A stretch of DNA of 64,000 nt from Tritonibacter horizontis (GCF_001518015.1 NZ_LPUY01000065.1:1-64000); one strand, 5' to 3'. Shown: positions 50,305 through 59,579, counted from the stretch's first letter. Numbers and translations: made by a program. The notes: generated from the letters alone by a model not told the origin.

Positions 50305-52050
50305 TCACTCTTCATAGGCCATAGGCTCGTCACGATTGAGATCGCGCACCGCCAGTGCCGTTTCCTGCGCCTTGCTGAGTGTCCAGCGGACCTGGGTCAC
50401 ATATTGAATGGCCCGTCCCGAAAGGACAATCTGCAGCGCCTGGCGCGGTTTCAAGCGGGTCTTTTCCAGGTAAACACTGGTTTCCAGCTTCAGATCACAC
50501 TGGCCGTCGTGACGGAATACCCAGATCTCGCCGCTCTTGAGCGCCATGGATACTGCCGCGCCGCCCAAGTCAAGGGCCGCGTCCACATCCGGGTGCAAAT
50601 GGAACCTGATATCATAGCCGATGCCCTTGAGCGCGCCATCATCCAGCGCCCGGTCGAACCGGCGCTTGGCCGCATCGTCAAGGGTCAGCACCATGTCTTC
50701 TCCGGTGATTGTCCGCCCATCGACGGAGAGGTCCAGCGAGCGGGCCACGGTGATGCCAAAATGTTTGGAATAGCCATCATGGGCGCCCTGAAAGCGATAG
50801 CCGTCATCATGATCTTCGCGCTCGACCGGCACTTCGGTCGGGGGCTCGATCAGATACTCCTGCCCGGTGATCTTTTGCGGGGCCGCCAGCCGGGCGCTGG
50901 AATGCCCTTCCAGACACATCACCGAATGCGACGGGGTTGCCCGTCCGGCACGCCGCCATTCCAGACCAAAGTTTTCGCCCGCGCCGCAGCTGACAATCAG
51001 CGGCCGACGCCCCGATGTCAGCTCAAACGCCAGGGTCGAGGCATGCCCATTGTAGGACGCCTTGCCAATCGGCGGCACGCTGGCATCGACAATGACCGAG
51101 GTCCGCCGCGCCGAAAGCCGACAGAACCCCATCGCCAGCCCGTCGAAGGGACGCGCCGGCACCTGGGAGGCGGCCAGCGCATGGTCAAGCCACCCCTCCT
51201 GCCCGCGACCGCCACCATGAAAGCGCGCCAATCCGCCATCCGCATGGCGCAAGGCCCGCAAGGTCGGCGCGATCCGTTCCAGGGCGGCGTGATGGTCACG
51301 CGGCACACTGCGACCTGCCTCATGCAGGGCAGCAGCGGCCCAGGTCAACAGGGTGAACACATCCAGCAGCTCTTCGGGGTTGCGGGTCGGCAGGCCGCCG
51401 TCGGCGTTGATCTGGGTTTTGCATTCCTGCGCCAGCGCCTTCACGGCCGGGTCCGCCAGTTCTTCGCAGCCTTTCAGTGCCAGACCGGCGTAGATCAGAC
51501 CGGTCAGCGCCTCAAATCGCGGCAACCCCGGCGAGGCCCCCTTCCAGCGCTGAGACAGAAACCAGGTCTGCTGCGACAGCGACCGGTAAAACGCATCCGA
51601 ATGGGCCTTGTCCTGACCGCTGAGCAAAAAGAGCGCATGGTTGGTCCAGCGAATCACCCGCCGCCCGGTCAGATCCGCCGACCAGCCCGGGCCAGTGCCG
51701 CGCCCGTAGGTGTCGATCCAGCCCCAGATCCACAGCTGCGCCTTTTTGCGGGCCCGCAGATCACCCACCGCCGCAAGATCGTCGAGCCAGGTACAGCCCT
51801 GCCGCTCTGCCTCAAAGGCAAAGTCAGGCGCCTCCACATCCCAAAGCCCGGTTGTGGCGCTTTCGACCAGATAGCCGGCAAACAGCAGGTTGCCCGCCAC
51901 CAACTGGCGCCCACGGGCAAAGCTGCCGATGGTACGTGGCTCGGGCTGCGACACGAAACCGGTCGCCGCAGGCTGTTTGCGCGCCTTCCAGGCGGTGTAG
52001 CGATTTAGCAGCCGCGTTCCGCGACTGGCCATACGATCGTATCTGGACAT
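50305..52050 (-). CDS. Heparinase II/III family protein
   Basis: A 581-residue protein with an N-terminal alpha/alpha toroid (many helical repeats up to about residue 330) and a C-terminal beta-rich heparinase II/III domain (SYNGHASTLAFELTSGRRPLIVSCGAGENFG, DDGYRFQGAHDGYSKHFGI). No signal peptide is visible from the start at 52050. Homologues are conserved beside rsmB and purH in Rhodobacterales; a role in uronate-containing polysaccharide or cell-envelope glycan turnover is possible but unproven. Confidence 0.88.
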   Translation of the reverse strand: MSRYDRMASRGTRLLNRYTAWKARKQPAATGFVSQPEPRTIGSFARGRQLVAGNLLFAGYLVESATTGLWDVEAPDFAFEAERQGCTWLDDLAAVGDLRARKKAQLWIWGWIDTYGRGTGPGWSADLTGRRVIRWTNHALFLLSGQDKAHSDAFYRSLSQQTWFLSQRWKGASPGLPRFEALTGLIYAGLALKGCEELADPAVKALAQECKTQINADGGLPTRNPEELLDVFTLLTWAAAALHEAGRSVPRDHHAALERIAPTLRALRHADGGLARFHGGGRGQEGWLDHALAASQVPARPFDGLAMGFCRLSARRTSVIVDASVPPIGKASYNGHASTLAFELTSGRRPLIVSCGAGENFGLEWRRAGRATPSHSVMCLEGHSSARLAAPQKITGQEYLIEPPTEVPVEREDHDDGYRFQGAHDGYSKHFGITVARSLDLSVDGRTITGEDMVLTLDDAAKRRFDRALDDGALKGIGYDIRFHLHPDVDAALDLGGAAVSMALKSGEIWVFRHDGQCDLKLETSVYLEKTRLKPRQALQIVLSGRAIQYVTQVRWTLSKAQETALAVRDLNRDEPMAYEE

Positions 52051-52200
52051 GCTCTCTTGCCTCACACGCCTTGGGCGTTTTGGCCAGAGGATAACGCGCG
52101 ACCCGCGGGGTGTCATGCGCTCTGTGTCCAGAAAGGATCGCTTTGACGTCAAGCCGCGCCACAGATCCGGTCAAATGGACAGGGCGCGACCCCGGCCGGC

Positions 52201-53475
52201 TCAGGTCGCCGCCTTGATCAGCTCTGCCATATAGAAGCCGTCCATGCCGCCGAGCTCTGGCCAATAATCTGGGCGCAGACGCAGGCCGCCTTCTTCGGTG
52301 ATCCACTCCGGCGCGATCCCCGGCAGGGTTGCCAGCGTGGTGCCAATGCTGGCATCGGGGAACATGTCCAGCAGATCCTCGACCTGGCATTCGCCCTCGT
52401 CCGGCAGCAGCGAGCAGGTGCAATAAACCAGTCGGCCGCCCGGTTTGACCAGGGACCAGGCATGCGCAATCATCTGCGCCTGAAGCTCTATCAAAGCGCC
52501 GAATCCGCCGCCGTCCTTGGCCTGCGGCAGGTCTGGGTGACGCCGGATTGTGCCGGTGGCGGAACAGGGCGCATCCAGCAGAACGGCGTCATATTGTCCC
52601 TTTTGTTCAAGCACATCCCCCACGACGACAGCGGCCACCAAACCGGTCCGCGTGAGGTTTTCCTGCAGGCGATGCAGCCGACCTTCGGAAATATCCACCG
52701 CCGTGACATCCGCCCCGGCCGCCGCCAGTTGCAGGGTCTTGCCCCCCGGCGCGGCACAGAGATCCAGAACCCGTTCGCCGGCCTGCGGATTGAGCAGCCT
52801 GGCGGGAAGTGCGGCGGCGGCGTCCTGAACCCACCAGTCGCCCGCTGCGAATCCCGGCAGGGCGGAAACCTGTCCGGCGTCGCGCAGCCGATAGCTGCCG
52901 GTCGGCGTCCAGTCTCCGGCGATGGCGGTCAGATCCGCGCCCGGCTTTGGCGTCAGGTCCAGCGGCGCGCCGCGGAAATGGGCCGCCTCGATCGCCAGCA
53001 TCGCCTCGTTGCCCCAGGCCTGCGCCAGCGGAGCGCGCAGCCATTTCGGCAAGCGTGGCACCCGCAGCTTGGCCCATTCGGCCGGCCCTTCGTCAGCGAC
53101 CTTGCGCAGGATGGCGTTCACCAGCCCCTTGAGCTGGCCATGACGACGGTGGCGCGCCACCAGATTGACGATATCGTTCACCACACCATGAGCGGCGCCA
53201 CCGGTACACAGCTCCATCGCGCCCAGACGCAACGCATTGCGTACAAACAGCGCAGGCGGTTTGCGCAGGTGTTTTTGCAGGATCCGGTCGACGCGTTCCA
53301 GCGCCCGCAACGTCTCTAACGTCAGCCTTTGAGCCCGCGCCCGATCCGCGGGGTCCAGCGGGTCCAGCACCTGTCCCTGACACTCTGCCAGCAAGAGGCC
53401 CTCGCCCAGAACCTTGTCCAAGAGAGCCAGCGCAGCGCGACGGGCATCGGTTCCTGATGTCGGACGGTTACTCAT
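52201..53475 (-). CDS. rsmB: 16S rRNA (cytosine-C5)-methyltransferase RsmB
   Basis: SAM-dependent methyltransferase (C967 of 16S rRNA in E. coli). It has an N-terminal NusB-like RNA-binding domain (about 1-135) and a Rossmann methyltransferase with LDLCAAPGGKTLQLA, LLDAPCSATGTIRRHPD (catalytic PC motif) and VYCTCSLLPDEGE (second Cys). 424 residues from the ATG at 53475, which has AGGAGAG. It is 150 bp upstream of the heparinase-like gene and divergent from the DUF1674 gene. Confidence 0.95.
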   Translation of the reverse strand: MSNRPTSGTDARRAALALLDKVLGEGLLLAECQGQVLDPLDPADRARAQRLTLETLRALERVDRILQKHLRKPPALFVRNALRLGAMELCTGGAAHGVVNDIVNLVARHRRHGQLKGLVNAILRKVADEGPAEWAKLRVPRLPKWLRAPLAQAWGNEAMLAIEAAHFRGAPLDLTPKPGADLTAIAGDWTPTGSYRLRDAGQVSALPGFAAGDWWVQDAAAALPARLLNPQAGERVLDLCAAPGGKTLQLAAAGADVTAVDISEGRLHRLQENLTRTGLVAAVVVGDVLEQKGQYDAVLLDAPCSATGTIRRHPDLPQAKDGGGFGALIELQAQMIAHAWSLVKPGGRLVYCTCSLLPDEGECQVEDLLDMFPDASIGTTLATLPGIAPEWITEEGGLRLRPDYWPELGGMDGFYMAELIKAAT

Positions 53476-53571
53476 ACAAAACTCTCCTGATGGCCCTTCG
53501 GCTTGTCCGTGGTGGACGAGGGCGTATATCATGGCGCAAGCATAATGAAACCCGTGCTGCGGAGAAGACCG

Positions 53572-53766
53572 ATGAGCAAGACCTCAGACACCCCCGAGCC
53601 AGCCCCGCTGCCCCCTGCGGCCGAACGGGCCCTGGCCGAAGCCGCGGCACGCCGGAAGGCCCAGGCCAACGACGCACCGCCGCCGACCGAACTGGGCGGA
53701 CGCGACGGGCTTGACCCGGCACGCTATGGGGATTGGGAGAAGAAAGGGATCGCGGTCGATTTCTGA
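53572..53766 (+). CDS. DUF1674 protein (SdhAF4/Sdh8-like)
   Basis: A 64-residue protein ending in the conserved DUF1674 motif GGRDGLDPARYGDWEKKGIAVDF. The mitochondrial relative (SDHAF4) protects flavinylated SdhA during complex II assembly, so a role in succinate dehydrogenase maturation is likely. The N-terminal half is Ala/Pro-rich and variable. The ATG at 53572 follows GGAGAAGACC. Confidence 0.9.
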   Translation: MSKTSDTPEPAPLPPAAERALAEAAARRKAQANDAPPPTELGGRDGLDPARYGDWEKKGIAVDF

Positions 53767-53796
53767 TCGCGGTCCCGGACCGCCGTGCCGGAGAGA

Positions 53797-53830
53797 GGGG
53801 CGCTGCCCCCGAGGTATTTTCCAAAAGATG
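53797..53830 (+). repeat. Probable short extragenic repeat with hairpin
   Basis: GGGGC-gct-GCCCC followed by CGAGGTATTTTCC and AAAAGATGAAG resembles, from memory, a short intergenic repeat scattered in Rhodobacterales genomes. It lies between convergent DUF1674 and dapB genes and may also terminate transcription. Only this one copy is evident in the window. Confidence 0.4.
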
Positions 53831-53848
53831 AAGGCCGGTCGGTGGTGG

Positions 53849-54658
53849 TCACAGGCCCAGCACGTCGATCATGTCATAGGCCCCCGGTGGCTTGCCCTGC
53901 CCCCAAAGCGCCGCCTTGAGCGCGCCGCGGGCAAAGATGGCCCGATCCGTCGCCATATGGCGCAGCACGATGCGTTCGCCTTTTGCCGCAAACAGCACGT
54001 CATGCTCGCCAACGATATCGCCGCCGCGGATGGCGGTAAAACCGATGTCGCCCTTCTTGCGGGCGCCGGTGATGCCGTCGCGGCCTCTGTCCGACACCTC
54101 GGACAGGGAAACGCCGCGCCCCTCGGCCGCGGCCTCGCCCAACATCAGGGCGGTGCCGGAGGGTGCATCCACCTTGTGGTGGTGATGCGCCTCGATGACC
54201 TCGATGTCGAAATCTTCGTCCAGCGCTGCGGCCACCTTTCTGGTCAGCTGGACGAGCAGGTTGACGCCGAGCGACATATTCCCGGCCCGCACGATCACGG
54301 TCTGGCTGGCAGCCGGGTCCAGATCCGCGATCTGCGTCTCGCTCATACCCGTGGTGCCGATCACATGCACGCAACCGGCCTCGGCTGCCAGTTTTGAAAA
54401 GGCCAGGGTCGCCTCGGGCGCGGTGAAATCAATCACGGCCTGGGCTGTTGAAAAGGCCGCCAGCGCATCATCGGTGACGATGACGCCCTGCGCCGGGCCG
54501 CCCATGGCGATGCCGATGTCCTGACCGACCCAATCATGCCCCGTTCGCTCCACCACCCCGGCCAGCCGGGCGGTGTCGCTGTCCAGAACTGTCTTGATCA
54601 GCATCTGCCCCATGCGCCCCGATGCGCCGGTGATCACGATCCCTGGTTTATCCGTCAT
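53849..54658 (-). CDS. dapB: 4-hydroxy-tetrahydrodipicolinate reductase
   Basis: NAD(P)H-dependent reductase of lysine/diaminopimelate synthesis, 269 residues. Nucleotide-binding [10 protein letters not shown] is at the N-terminus, [12 protein letters not shown], and the catalytic [15 protein letters not shown] block is at about 155-170. The frame is open much further upstream, but that part overlaps divergent rbfA and is not conserved; the ATG at 54658 is correct for the family. It is convergent with DUF1674 and divergent from rbfA. Confidence 0.96.
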   Translation of the reverse strand: MTDKPGIVITGASGRMGQMLIKTVLDSDTARLAGVVERTGHDWVGQDIGIAMGGPAQGVIVTDDALAAFSTAQAVIDFTAPEATLAFSKLAAEAGCVHVIGTTGMSETQIADLDPAASQTVIVRAGNMSLGVNLLVQLTRKVAAALDEDFDIEVIEAHHHHKVDAPSGTALMLGEAAAEGRGVSLSEVSDRGRDGITGARKKGDIGFTAIRGGDIVGEHDVLFAAKGERIVLRHMATDRAIFARGALKAALWGQGKPPGAYDMIDVLGL

Positions 54659-54751
54659 GGTTCCACTCTCCGGTTGGACTATCCGCTTGAATTCTCCTAC
54701 CCTGCCGGGGACCGCTTGGCAAAGGGCGGGTTTCGGCATAGGTCGTGTCAC

Positions 54752-55147
54752 ATGGCTAAGAACAAATTCCACGACGGCGCCGGTCCGTCCCAACGTCAGC
54801 TTCGCGTCGGCGAGGTTATCCGCCGCACCCTTTCGGAGGTGCTGGCGCGCGGCGATGTGCATGATCCGGATCTGAACCGTCTTTCGATCACCGTTGGCGA
54901 GGTGCGAATCTCTCCGGACCTGAAAATCGCCACTGCCTATGTGTTGCCGCTGGGTGGCAAGGGGCAGGAGGACGTGTTGCAGCTTCTGGCCCGCAACAAG
55001 CACGAGTTGCGCCGCATGATGGGCAAGAAGACCGGGCTGAAATTCACGCCCGACCTTCGGTTCCAGATTGATGGCACCTTTGACCGCATGGACGACACCC
55101 GCCGCCTGTTTGATCAGGATGCGGTGCGCCGCGACATCGAGGATTAG
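54752..55147 (+). CDS. rbfA: 30S ribosome-binding factor RbfA
   Basis: KH-fold assembly factor for the 5' end of 16S rRNA and cold adaptation. 131 residues starting [31 protein letters not shown], typical of the alphaproteobacterial form, with the KH core [19 protein letters not shown] and [12 protein letters not shown]. It opens an rbfA-DUF2233-truB run. Confidence 0.95.
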   Translation: MAKNKFHDGAGPSQRQLRVGEVIRRTLSEVLARGDVHDPDLNRLSITVGEVRISPDLKIATAYVLPLGGKGQEDVLQLLARNKHELRRMMGKKTGLKFTPDLRFQIDGTFDRMDDTRRLFDQDAVRRDIED

Positions 55148-55152
55148 GCGCA

Positions 55153-55956
55153 ATGCCGCGGGTGCCAGGCCTGATCCCGGGCCCGATCATGCGGCTTTGC
55201 ACCGGCCTGTGGCTGGCGTTGGCGGCCGGGGCCACACCTGCAATTGCAGTGGACTGCCGCGACGAAACCTTTGACCACAACCGCTATACGCTCTGCGAGG
55301 TCGATGCGGCGACAGAAGACCTGCGCCTGTTCCTGCGCGACGGCAATGGCGCCGTGCTCGGCCATTTCTCCACCATTGACAGGCAGCTGCAGGAGAGGGG
55401 CGAGACGCTGACCTTTGCGACCAACGCCGGGATGTACCATTCGGACCGCTCCCCCGTCGGGCTGTACATTGAGGATGGCAAGGAGGAGATGCGGTTGGTG
55501 ACAACGCCGGGGCCTGGCAATTTCGGCCTGGTTCCAAACGGTGTGTTCTGCCTCCGGGAGGGGCGCGCCGATGTGATCGAAACCGGCGTTTTTGTCGCGA
55601 CCGGCCCTCAATGCGACAGCGCGACGCAATCGGGTCCGATGCTGGTCATCGACGGCGAATTGCATCCCAGGTTCCTTGAAGCCAGCACCTCGCGCTACAT
55701 CCGCAATGGGGTCGGCACCAGCGCGGACGGCCGCCGCGTGATTTTTGTCATTTCGCGCAATACGGTGAATTTCCACAGCTTCGCCAGCCTGTTCCGGGAC
55801 CACCTGAACCTGCCCAACGCGCTTTATTTCGATGGCAATATCTCGCGGTTTCATGCCGTCGCGCTGGGGCGCTCTGACGCCGGGTTCATGATGGGGCCGG
55901 TCGTCGGGGTGGTCGCCCCCCTTGGGGCCGCGGCGACGGATGCGCTGCGGAATTGA
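55153..55956 (+). CDS. Phosphodiester glycosidase/DUF2233 family exported protein
   Basis: A 267-residue protein with a signal peptide (about 13-33, ending TPAIA) followed by a NAGPA/DUF2233 domain: [55 protein letters not shown] and [12 protein letters not shown]. Relatives hydrolyse glycosyl phosphodiesters; the bacterial substrate is unknown but is probably an envelope glycan. An alternative start at the second Met (residue 13) gives a more standard signal peptide. It lies 5 bp from rbfA. Confidence 0.88.
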   Translation: MPRVPGLIPGPIMRLCTGLWLALAAGATPAIAVDCRDETFDHNRYTLCEVDAATEDLRLFLRDGNGAVLGHFSTIDRQLQERGETLTFATNAGMYHSDRSPVGLYIEDGKEEMRLVTTPGPGNFGLVPNGVFCLREGRADVIETGVFVATGPQCDSATQSGPMLVIDGELHPRFLEASTSRYIRNGVGTSADGRRVIFVISRNTVNFHSFASLFRDHLNLPNALYFDGNISRFHAVALGRSDAGFMMGPVVGVVAPLGAAATDALRN

Positions 55957-56013
55957 CAGAGCGCACGCGCTAGGGTACCTCCCGCGCCTCATCCGACATC
56001 ATTGAGGGGTTTC

Positions 56014-56931
56014 ATGGGACGCAAACGCAAGGGACGCGACATCTCCGGCTGGCTGGTGGTGGACAAGCCCGCAGGCCTGACGTCGACCGCCGTCGTCAAC
56101 AAGGTCCGCTGGGCATTTGACGCCAAAAAGGCCGGTCACGCAGGCACGCTCGATCCGGAAGCGACCGGCGTTCTGGCTGTTGCCCTGGGCGAGGCGACAA
56201 AGACCGTGCCCTATATCACCGACGCGATGAAGGCCTATACCTTCACTGTCTGCCTTGGCGCCGCGACCAATACCGATGATGCCGAGGGCGAGGTCATCGC
56301 CACCTCGCCACTGCGCCCCACGGATGAAGAGATCAAGGAAGCGCTCCTTGGTTTTGTCGGAGACATCCAGCAGGTGCCGCCGAAATTCTCCGCCGTGAAG
56401 ATCGACGGCCAGCGCGCCTACAAGCTGGCCCGCGATGGCGAGGAGGTGGAACTGTCCGCCCGCGCGCTCTGGGTCGAGGAACTGGTGATGCTGGACCGTC
56501 CCGATGCGGACCATGTGGTGTTGGAAATGACCTGTGGCAAAGGCGGGTATGTCCGGTCGATCGCCCGTGATCTCGGTGAAAAACTCGGCTGCCTTGGCCA
56601 CGTGCTGCGCCTGCGTCGAACCTGGTCTGGCCCGTTTGATGCAGAAGATGGCATGACACTGGAAACGCTCGACACACTCGCCAAAAGCCCGGAGCTGGAT
56701 CCCTATCTGCGCCCTCTCGAAGACGGGCTGTGCGATCTGCCGGAGCTGAAATGCACCGAGCAGGGCGCGGCCCGGTTGCGCAACGGCAACCCCGGCATGG
56801 TGATTGCCTCTGATGTGGAATACGGCGACGAAGCCTGGGCCTCGCTCAACGGGCAGGCCGTGGCGGTGGGCATCTACAAGGCCGGGGAATTGCACCCGAG
56901 CCGCGTGTTCAACACGGAGCAACCCGATTAA
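56014..56931 (+). CDS. truB: tRNA pseudouridine(55) synthase TruB
   Basis: Makes pseudouridine 55 in the T loop of tRNA. The catalytic Asp is in [10 protein letters not shown] (near residue 43), with [13 protein letters not shown] ahead, [15 protein letters not shown] and a C-terminal PUA-like segment. 305 residues from the ATG at 56014, which follows GAGGGG. Typical position after rbfA, ahead of rpsO-pnp. Confidence 0.96.
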   Translation: MGRKRKGRDISGWLVVDKPAGLTSTAVVNKVRWAFDAKKAGHAGTLDPEATGVLAVALGEATKTVPYITDAMKAYTFTVCLGAATNTDDAEGEVIATSPLRPTDEEIKEALLGFVGDIQQVPPKFSAVKIDGQRAYKLARDGEEVELSARALWVEELVMLDRPDADHVVLEMTCGKGGYVRSIARDLGEKLGCLGHVLRLRRTWSGPFDAEDGMTLETLDTLAKSPELDPYLRPLEDGLCDLPELKCTEQGAARLRNGNPGMVIASDVEYGDEAWASLNGQAVAVGIYKAGELHPSRVFNTEQPD

Positions 56932-56991
56932 CACTCAGGCAAGATCCGTTAAGGCATTGTAAACAAATAGGGAAGTAGCTCTGACCGATTG

Positions 56992-57005
56992 TTTCGCGCG
57001 CGAAA
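56992..57005. promoter_or_regulatory. 14-bp perfect palindrome upstream of the DUF1643 gene
   Basis: TTTCGCGCGCGAAA is a perfect palindrome, 81 bp before the ATG at 57086. It looks like a repressor operator of the LacI/GntR size class; no matching regulator is adjacent. Confidence 0.4.
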
Positions 57006-57009
57006 TATA

Positions 57010-57028
57010 AGGTCAGAACTGCTGACCT
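57010..57028. promoter_or_regulatory. 7-5-7 inverted repeat upstream of the DUF1643 gene
   Basis: AGGTCAG and CTGACCT form a perfect inverted repeat around AACTG, only 4 bp after the preceding palindrome. It is a second candidate operator, or the arms could form a leader hairpin. Confidence 0.4.
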
Positions 57029-57085
57029 AATCGCTGTCCCGCTGCCAAGATTGCACTTTGCCATCGCTTGGGTCAGATATTGGAC

Positions 57086-57601
57086 ATGATAACCCGCCAT
57101 CACACCAAGGGCGATGCGCCCTCTGCCGCTGTCTATTCCGACTGCGAGACCTATCGCTACAGCCTGACCCGCACCTGGAACCCGGCCGGGCGGAAGGTGA
57201 TGTTCGTGATGCTGAACCCCTCCAAAGCGACCGAAGTTCAGAATGATCCCACCATCGAACGCTGCGAACGCCGGGCGCGGGCCTTGGGGTTTGGCGGTTT
57301 TCGGGCCACCAATATCTTTGCCTATCGGGCGACAGACCCGCGCGACATGCGGGCCGCCGAGGATCCCGAAGGGGCGGACAATATGGCTGCCCTGCTGGCC
57401 GGCCAGACCTGGGCCGATACGGTGATCTGCGCCTGGGGCACCCACGGCGCCTATCGCAATCAGGGCGCGACCGTTGCGGCCCGGCTCCGGTCTGCCGGGA
57501 CGGATCTGTTTCATCTCGGTCTCAGCAAGGCCGGGCACCCCAAGCATCCGCTCTATATTGCCTATGCGCAGGCCCCTGTTCTCTGGCGCCAGGACAGCTG
57601 A
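57086..57601 (+). CDS. DUF1643 domain-containing protein
   Basis: A 171-residue cytoplasmic protein of the DUF1643 family (YRYSLTRTWNPAGRKVMFVMLNPSKATEVQNDPTIERCERRARALGFGGFRATNIFAYRATDP is its hallmark region, quoted here by its key words LNPSKA, NDPT and NIFAYR). The middle holds WGTHGAY and HLGLSKAGHPKHPLY. The biochemical function is unknown. Codon use looks like its neighbours. It is expressed alone behind two palindromes. Confidence 0.85.
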   Translation: MITRHHTKGDAPSAAVYSDCETYRYSLTRTWNPAGRKVMFVMLNPSKATEVQNDPTIERCERRARALGFGGFRATNIFAYRATDPRDMRAAEDPEGADNMAALLAGQTWADTVICAWGTHGAYRNQGATVAARLRSAGTDLFHLGLSKAGHPKHPLYIAYAQAPVLWRQDS

Positions 57602-57708
57602 TGGCCACGGCTGGTTAACCTTTGTTCCCGTTTTGTTTTGCCCTGTCGGCAAAATTGTGTCAGGGTTAAATTCGAGAAACTGTATGTGCGACGAAGTGGA
57701 CGGTTTTT

Positions 57709-58794
57709 GTGTTGTGGTTAGCCAGCTTACTCGGGATGGTCGCTGTCGGCAGCGCCGTGCTGATTGATTTCGGATCGGACGAAGATCCGGAGTCCGAGGC
57801 TGACGAGTCTACAGGACAGACCGGCGACGACACCACATTGGTCTCGCCCGATGATTTCCTCTCGGGCGCAGGTGACCTTGCCGACGGCGACGGCGACTCA
57901 CCTGCGGCAACCGACCCCGATGGGCAATCCGACGATCCGGGCAGCGACGCGTCCTCGGCGCCGGAGGGGCTCTCCCTGACCGGAACCGAGGCGCTCGACC
58001 AGATCTCTGGCGATGATCTGAACGACACGCTGCTTGGCCTTGGCGGGGACGATCAGCTGAACGGCGGCGCAGGCGACGACAGTCTCGACGGCGGCACCGG
58101 CAACGACGCGCTTTATGGCGCCGAGGGCAATGACACCCTTGCCGGTGGGGCGGGCGACGATCTTTTGCATGGCCAGGATGGCGCAGATGTCTTGACCGGC
58201 GCGGACGGCGCGGATGCGCTTTACGGTCATTTCGGTGCGGATACGCTGGACGGCGGCGACGGCGCGGATACGCTGCATGGCGGCGCGGACAACGACCATA
58301 CCCAAGGCGGTGCCGGCGACGACGAGGTTCACGGCAATGCGGGCGATGACACTGTGTCTGGCGGCGCGGGCGCGGATGCGCTGTTTGGCGGCACCGGCGA
58401 TGATGTCGTTACCGGCGCCGATGACGAGGCGACTGGCGACTTTGTAAACGGTGGCGACGGGGATGATACGCTGATTGCTGGCGCCTCTGACGTGGTCACT
58501 GGCGGTGCCGGTGCGGATCAGATCCTGCTAGGCGACTGGATTGCGCAGGGCACGGTCGATCTGGTCGATTTCGATCCCGCCGAAGACCGGCTGTTGCTGG
58601 TCTACGATGGATCTCAGGGCGTGCCGGACGTCGCACTCGAGACGGACCCGCAGACGCCCGAAGAAACCATCCTGCGGCTCGATGGGGTCGAAGCCATGCG
58701 CCTGACCGGGGCCGAGAGCCTGACGGTCGAGGATATCCTGCTGGTCGAGGCCGGGGATGAAGACGTCGCCTTCCTGCCGCTGCCGTCCAGATAG
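57709..58794 (+). CDS. Membrane-anchored RTX calcium-binding repeat protein
   Basis: A 361-residue acidic protein. A hydrophobic N-terminal helix (about 1-20, LWLASLLGMVAVGSAVLI) is followed by an Asp/Glu/Ser-rich linker (about 22-95), then about 15 RTX nonapeptides of the GGxGxDxLx type (about 105-270), which fold into a calcium-bound beta-roll. The C-terminal segment (about 270-361) resembles that of roseobacter RTX proteins (FDPAEDRLLLVYDG, LDGVEAMRLTGAESLTVEDILLV). The likely start is GTG with a weak ribosome-binding site. No type I exporter genes are adjacent. The function is unknown: surface display or calcium-dependent adhesion is possible. Confidence 0.82.
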   Translation: MLWLASLLGMVAVGSAVLIDFGSDEDPESEADESTGQTGDDTTLVSPDDFLSGAGDLADGDGDSPAATDPDGQSDDPGSDASSAPEGLSLTGTEALDQISGDDLNDTLLGLGGDDQLNGGAGDDSLDGGTGNDALYGAEGNDTLAGGAGDDLLHGQDGADVLTGADGADALYGHFGADTLDGGDGADTLHGGADNDHTQGGAGDDEVHGNAGDDTVSGGAGADALFGGTGDDVVTGADDEATGDFVNGGDGDDTLIAGASDVVTGGAGADQILLGDWIAQGTVDLVDFDPAEDRLLLVYDGSQGVPDVALETDPQTPEETILRLDGVEAMRLTGAESLTVEDILLVEAGDEDVAFLPLPSR

Positions 58795-58875
58795 ATCCAC
58801 CGCCGCTTTCTCTGCCCCCATTCGATCACAGCCCGTTCGACCTTGCCGTTTTGCGATGCCGGTTCCACAGGTGTT

Positions 58876-58900
58876 TCGCATCGGGCCTTGCCCGATGCGA
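58876..58900. repeat. 10-bp perfect hairpin
   Basis: TCGCATCGGG and CCCGATGCGA pair around CCTTG. There is no T-tract, so it is not a standard terminator. It directly abuts a second, longer perfect palindrome. Confidence 0.6.
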
Positions 58901-58902
58901 CC

Positions 58903-58928
58903 GGCGCAGGCCCCATGGGGCCTGCGCC
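58903..58928. repeat. 26-bp perfect palindrome, part of a repeated motif
   Basis: The arm GGCGCAGGCCCCA is followed directly by its exact reverse complement. The right arm GGGGCCTGCGCC plus GCCACCG (58917-58935) recurs after rpsO at 59580-59604, suggesting a dispersed extragenic element. Confidence 0.5.
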
Positions 58929-59199
58929 GCCACCGCCATACGACGGGCCTTTTCAGCTGGCGAGGCCTTTGCCAGGCTGCGGCCTTCGCAACGCAGGGGC
59001 GGCGTGGCCTTAGGTCGCCCCGGACGGGGAGGCGGACCCTGGCCGTTTTTCTTTGCAAACCCGCATCAAATCCAGTACCGACCTGCAATCCGTGCGTGGA
59101 ATCACCTCTTGTTGGACCCCGCATGGATATCTCCATGGGCCTGCGCTGGACGACATCCCGGCCTGCGCCATCCACTTTAACCTCGCAAAGGAGACCCCG

Positions 59200-59469
59200 A
59201 TGTCGATCACTGCAGAAGAAAAAAACCGCCTGATGAAAGAATTCGCGACCAAAGAGGGCGATACCGGTTCTCCGGAAGTCCAGGTTGCAATTCTGACCTC
59301 GCGTATCAACACGCTGACAGAGCACTTCAAGACCCACAAGAAAGACAACCACGGTCGCCGTGGCCTTTTGAAAATGGTTGCTCAGCGTCGGAAGCTGCTG
59401 GACTACACCAAAGGCAAAGACGAGGCCCGCTATCAGGACCTGATCAAGAAGCTGGGCATCCGCCGCTAA
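59200..59469 (+). CDS. rpsO: 30S ribosomal protein S15
   Basis: Primary-binding protein of the 30S platform and autoregulator of its own mRNA in E. coli. 89 residues, [15 protein letters not shown] at the start, with the conserved [14 protein letters not shown] and [19 protein letters not shown] blocks. The ATG at 59200 follows AAAGGAG. A terminator follows; pnp, usually adjacent, is separated by two genes. Confidence 0.98.
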   Translation: MSITAEEKNRLMKEFATKEGDTGSPEVQVAILTSRINTLTEHFKTHKKDNHGRRGLLKMVAQRRKLLDYTKGKDEARYQDLIKKLGIRR

Positions 59470-59495
59470 GCGACGCGCAGACCGAATTGACCACG

Positions 59496-59530
59496 ATGCC
59501 CGTTCCGATCTGGAGCGGGCATTTTGCGTT
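59496..59530 (+). terminator. Rho-independent terminator of rpsO
   Basis: ATGCCCG pairs with CGGGCAT (with inner TTCC/GGAG partial pairing), followed by TTTTGCGTTT, 27 bp after the rpsO stop. Confidence 0.75.
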
Positions 59531-59579
59531 TGACCTCCAGGGATCCTCCCGGCCTGGATCACGTCGACCTGCGCGCCTT

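Larger units (their letters stand above)
58795..59199 (+). other. Gene-free 405-bp spacer with tandem perfect hairpins
   Basis: No ORF with family resemblance. Two adjacent perfect hairpins occupy 58876-58928, and the last part is the rpsO leader (AAAGGAGA ribosome-binding site). The rpsO promoter must lie between about 58930 and 59170; no confident -35/-10 pair was identified. Confidence 0.6.

Noticed and set aside
48613-52008. Open frame of 1131 codons on the + strand
   Set aside because: Lies entirely opposite purH and the heparinase-like gene, which have clear family motifs. The translation is His/Arg/Gly-rich with no recognisable domain, a usual artefact of high-GC codon bias.
58021-58520. 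Short tandem DNA repeats in the RTX gene as a CRISPR or satellite
   Set aside because: The repetition is at the protein level (glycine/aspartate nonapeptides) and the DNA units are diverged and in frame; there are no spacers.
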